From: Thiodiazotropha sp040506275
GTDB taxonomy: Bacteria > Pseudomonadota > Gammaproteobacteria > Chromatiales > Chromatiaceae
Assembly (NCBI GenBank): GCA_040506275.1
Contig: JBEVXD010000001.1
Span: 558,001 to 622,000, forward strand
Reading direction: 5' to 3'
Length of the DNA stretch: 64,000 nucleotides
Numbering within the stretch: the stretch's first letter is position 1; each line of letters opens with the position of its first letter. Shown here piece after piece: positions 62,019 through 64,000 of this stretch. A program made the translations under genes and the position numbers. The notes under the pieces were generated by a model. It did not search any database. It saw nothing but the letters and a program-made list of their open reading frames with translations, and was not told where the DNA came from.

Positions 62019-62930
62019 ATGGAAACTGCAGCTCTTACAACCAGTGTCAATGAGACAGCACTGGATAGCCTTTTCTCCGCGTGGCAACGTAGAGCAGGCC
62101 TGATTACAACCCTGGGTTTTACCCTGTTTTCTCTCCTGCTGCTCTACATGGCCTGGCTCAACCATACACAAGCTGTATGGACAGCAGAGTCTGGCTGGGG
62201 CTATTGGCTCGGTATCGTTGGCGGCAGCATGATGTTGTTGTTGCTACTCTATCCGATGCGTAAGCGTCTTCATTTCATGTCTAACTGGCTCACTGTCAAG
62301 TTCTGGTTCAGGCTGCACATGGTTTTTGGTGTCATGGGCCCTGTCTTGATAATGATGCACTCCAGTTTCCATATTGGCTCAATGAATGGCCAGGTTGCAC
62401 TCTACAGCATGCTCATTGTGGCAATAAGCGGGTTGTTTGGCCGTTATTTCTATACCAGAATCCACTACGGTTTGTATGGTAAAAAAGCGACTTTCGCCTC
62501 CTTGCATGCTGATTCCAAGGTATTGAAGAAAAAATTGGGACGTCTTTTTGAACTTCAGCCTAAGGCTCATGAGCTGATGAAGCAGTATGAAAAAGATGTC
62601 ATGAGTGCGCCGTCTGGACCAATCAGCAGCGCCAAGCACTGGGTAAAAATGCGCTATACATCAGCCAGACTCTATCCTACAGTTATGCGTTCCCTGAACA
62701 AAAAACTGCTGGCTGCCGGTCATAGAAAAGGATGGAGCAAGGCAAAAGTGCGCCGCAAACAGCTACGTATCAGAAATATGCTTTTGACTCACCGCTCTAT
62801 CCTTCGACAGGTTCTGGAGCTACATTTCTATGAAAGACTCTTTGCAATCTGGCATCTGCTGCATATGCCGCTATTCATCATGATGGTGATTACCGGTTTT
62901 GTGCATGTGTATGCTGTGCATGCCTACTAA
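62019..62930 (+). CDS. Diheme cytochrome b-like/ferric reductase-like membrane protein
   Basis: The 303 residues have about five transmembrane helices (~27-48, ~60-80, ~96-116, ~126-146, ~276-300) and a long basic cytoplasmic segment (~150-270). Helix 3 carries His100 and His114, and helix 5 carries His282 and His296. Each pair is 14 residues apart, the spacing that lets two helices hold two b-hemes across the membrane. It has no FAD or NADPH domain of its own, so the divergent flavoprotein could supply it. ATG 62019 is favoured by AGGTGAT upstream; 62013 or GTG 62010 are possible. The multiheme gene follows after 33 bases. Confidence 0.75.
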   Translation: METAALTTSVNETALDSLFSAWQRRAGLITTLGFTLFSLLLLYMAWLNHTQAVWTAESGWGYWLGIVGGSMMLLLLLYPMRKRLHFMSNWLTVKFWFRLHMVFGVMGPVLIMMHSSFHIGSMNGQVALYSMLIVAISGLFGRYFYTRIHYGLYGKKATFASLHADSKVLKKKLGRLFELQPKAHELMKQYEKDVMSAPSGPISSAKHWVKMRYTSARLYPTVMRSLNKKLLAAGHRKGWSKAKVRRKQLRIRNMLLTHRSILRQVLELHFYERLFAIWHLLHMPLFIMMVITGFVHVYAVHAY

Positions 62931-62963
62931 TCAATAAGCAAGCGGTTCCCTACATATTTCGTC

Positions 62964-64000
62964 ATGTACCGATTTGGCTGTCATGTTACTTGCCTGCTAT
63001 TGCTGATATTCGTATCAATATCTCAAAGCCATGCAGGAAAACTCGATCTTTTGTTGATGCCGGGTCCGGTAATCGAAGGTCATGCCGAGTTTGAAGAGAA
63101 GTGTGAAAGCTGTCATGAGACCTTGAAAAAGGCTGACCAGGTGGAGCGCTGTCTCTCATGCCATGATCATGAGGATATAGCAAAGGATATAGAGCAGGGC
63201 ACTGGACTGCACGGCAAGCTCGATAAAAAACGCTCATCGAACTGTAAACAATGCCACACAGAACATAAGGGTAGAGATAGAGATATCATAAATCTTGATA
63301 CGGAATCATTTGATCATAAACAGACTGATTTCGAACTTCGTGGCAGACATCAAGTGTTGGCCTGTCAACTCTGTCATACCGAAGATCAGAAGAAATACAG
63401 TCAGGCATCTTCAATCTGTTTTGATTGTCATGAGAAAGATGATACGCACCACGGAAAGCTTGGCGAAGAGTGCGATAAGTGTCATAACGAAAAAGGCTGG
63501 CGCAAGCAGGATTTTGATCATGACCTGGATACTGATTATCCCCTTACGGGAAAGCACATAGATCTAGACTGTAAGCTCTGTCACGCTGATGATCACTACA
63601 AGAATACGCCTAAAGAGTGTATTGGCTGCCATCTGATTAATGACAGGCACAATGGACGATACGGAAAGGTATGCGCGAAATGTCACGGCACTGAAGAGTG
63701 GAAGGAGCTGACATTTGATCATCGAGCCGATACTGAATTCGCTCTGGAGGGACGTCATAAAGATGTGCCATGCGACACCTGCCATAAACGTGGTCCCTAT
63801 GAGAAGAAACCTTCAAAGAGTTGCTTTGCATGTCATGAAAAAGATGATGATCACAAGGGGCGTAACGGTGAAAAATGTCAAGACTGTCACCGTGCATCCA
63901 GCTGGACGAAAGTAAAATTCGATCATGGAAAAGATGCTGAATTCGAACTGAAAGGAAAGCACAAAAAACTAAGCTGCCATGCATGCCATCGAACAGCAGC
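62964..64000 (+). CDS. Multiheme cytochrome c, 3' part beyond the window
   Basis: The 345 visible codons start with a signal peptide (~1-24, ending SQSHA) and contain 13 CXXCH heme sites (for example CESCH, CLSCH, CKQCH, CQLCH, CHACH). Internal repeats of roughly 65 residues carry FDH, a D-x-x-F/Y-x-L-x-G-x-H segment, a CXXCH pair and a DDxHxG-like turn, each unit holding about three hemes. This fits the cytochrome c3/c7-like repeat proteins that act as periplasmic electron wires. The window ends before the stop, so the heme count is a minimum. It lies 33 bases downstream of the cytochrome b-like gene, likely in one operon. Confidence 0.9.
   Translation, partial: MYRFGCHVTCLLLLIFVSISQSHAGKLDLLLMPGPVIEGHAEFEEKCESCHETLKKADQVERCLSCHDHEDIAKDIEQGTGLHGKLDKKRSSNCKQCHTEHKGRDRDIINLDTESFDHKQTDFELRGRHQVLACQLCHTEDQKKYSQASSICFDCHEKDDTHHGKLGEECDKCHNEKGWRKQDFDHDLDTDYPLTGKHIDLDCKLCHADDHYKNTPKECIGCHLINDRHNGRYGKVCAKCHGTEEWKELTFDHRADTEFALEGRHKDVPCDTCHKRGPYEKKPSKSCFACHEKDDDHKGRNGEKCQDCHRASSWTKVKFDHGKDAEFELKGKHKKLSCHACHRTA

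Noticed and set aside
1..64000. tRNA, rRNA, CRISPR array, prophage or defence genes
   Set aside because: No cloverleaf, rRNA conserved segment, regularly spaced repeats, or Cas, integrase or restriction motifs were seen.

Overview
The window looks like a chromosomal segment of a free-living or host-associated gammaproteobacterium. Supporting signs are the block rnr-rlmB-rpsF-rpsR-rplI-dnaB-alr-radA, the pseudomonad/vibrio-type flagellar regulators FleQ/FleS/FleR ahead of fliEFGHIJ, the aat-bpt pair, rdgC, lolA and rarA. The multiheme cytochrome cluster at the right edge and the Chromatiales-like gene set would fit a sulfur-oxidising lineage, but that placement is inference. I see no rRNA, tRNA, CRISPR array, prophage or intact transposase gene.

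Layout. 1-3.1 kb: the start of a family 2 glycosyltransferase, a sigma-70-like protein and a membrane-anchored FMN glutamate-synthase-like enzyme. 3.4-8.2 kb: prfB (with its programmed +1 frameshift), lysS and a cation/proton antiporter. 8.4-19 kb: RNA decay, rRNA methylation, an outer-membrane protein, ribosomal proteins S6, S18 and L9, replicative helicase DnaB, alanine racemase and RadA. 19-34 kb: motility block, with PilZ and FHA proteins, the fleQ/fleS/fleR cascade, two good sigma-54 promoters, fliEFGHIJ, an EAL-HDOD protein, and on the other strand fliK plus a free FlhB C-terminal-like protein. 34-43 kb: pentapeptide protein, AMMECR1-like protein, RdgC, three nucleotide-sugar enzymes for uronic-acid polysaccharide precursors, and a B12-binding radical SAM protein.

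43-50.5 kb is the signalling centrepiece: a five-helix hybrid histidine kinase (RpfC type) facing, tail to tail and overlapping by 18 bases, an RpfF-type DSF synthase. A CsrA variant, the N-degron transferases Bpt and Aat and a YcgR-like PilZ protein follow. This puts fatty-acid quorum signalling, post-transcriptional control and c-di-GMP sensing side by side, in the same window as the flagellar genes they often control. 51-57.7 kb carries trxB, ald, ftsK, lolA and rarA. 58.4-64 kb holds a divergent redox cluster: a secreted Sel1/ankyrin protein and a membrane-anchored ferredoxin-flavoprotein on the minus strand, and a diheme-b-like membrane protein and a multiheme cytochrome c (13 CXXCH visible, cut by the window end) on the plus strand. 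I read it as a candidate route moving electrons from NAD(P)H or quinol to the periplasm.

The intergenic regions carry several families of short non-coding mobile elements with terminal inverted repeats: two 200-bp copies of one type, two shorter relatives sharing its outer ends, a 269-bp element and a ~276-bp element. One element end supplies the stop codon of the antiporter gene. Genes missed by simple ORF calling are the 59-aa membrane protein at 50484-50663, the partial glycosyltransferase at the left edge and the multiheme cytochrome at the right edge.
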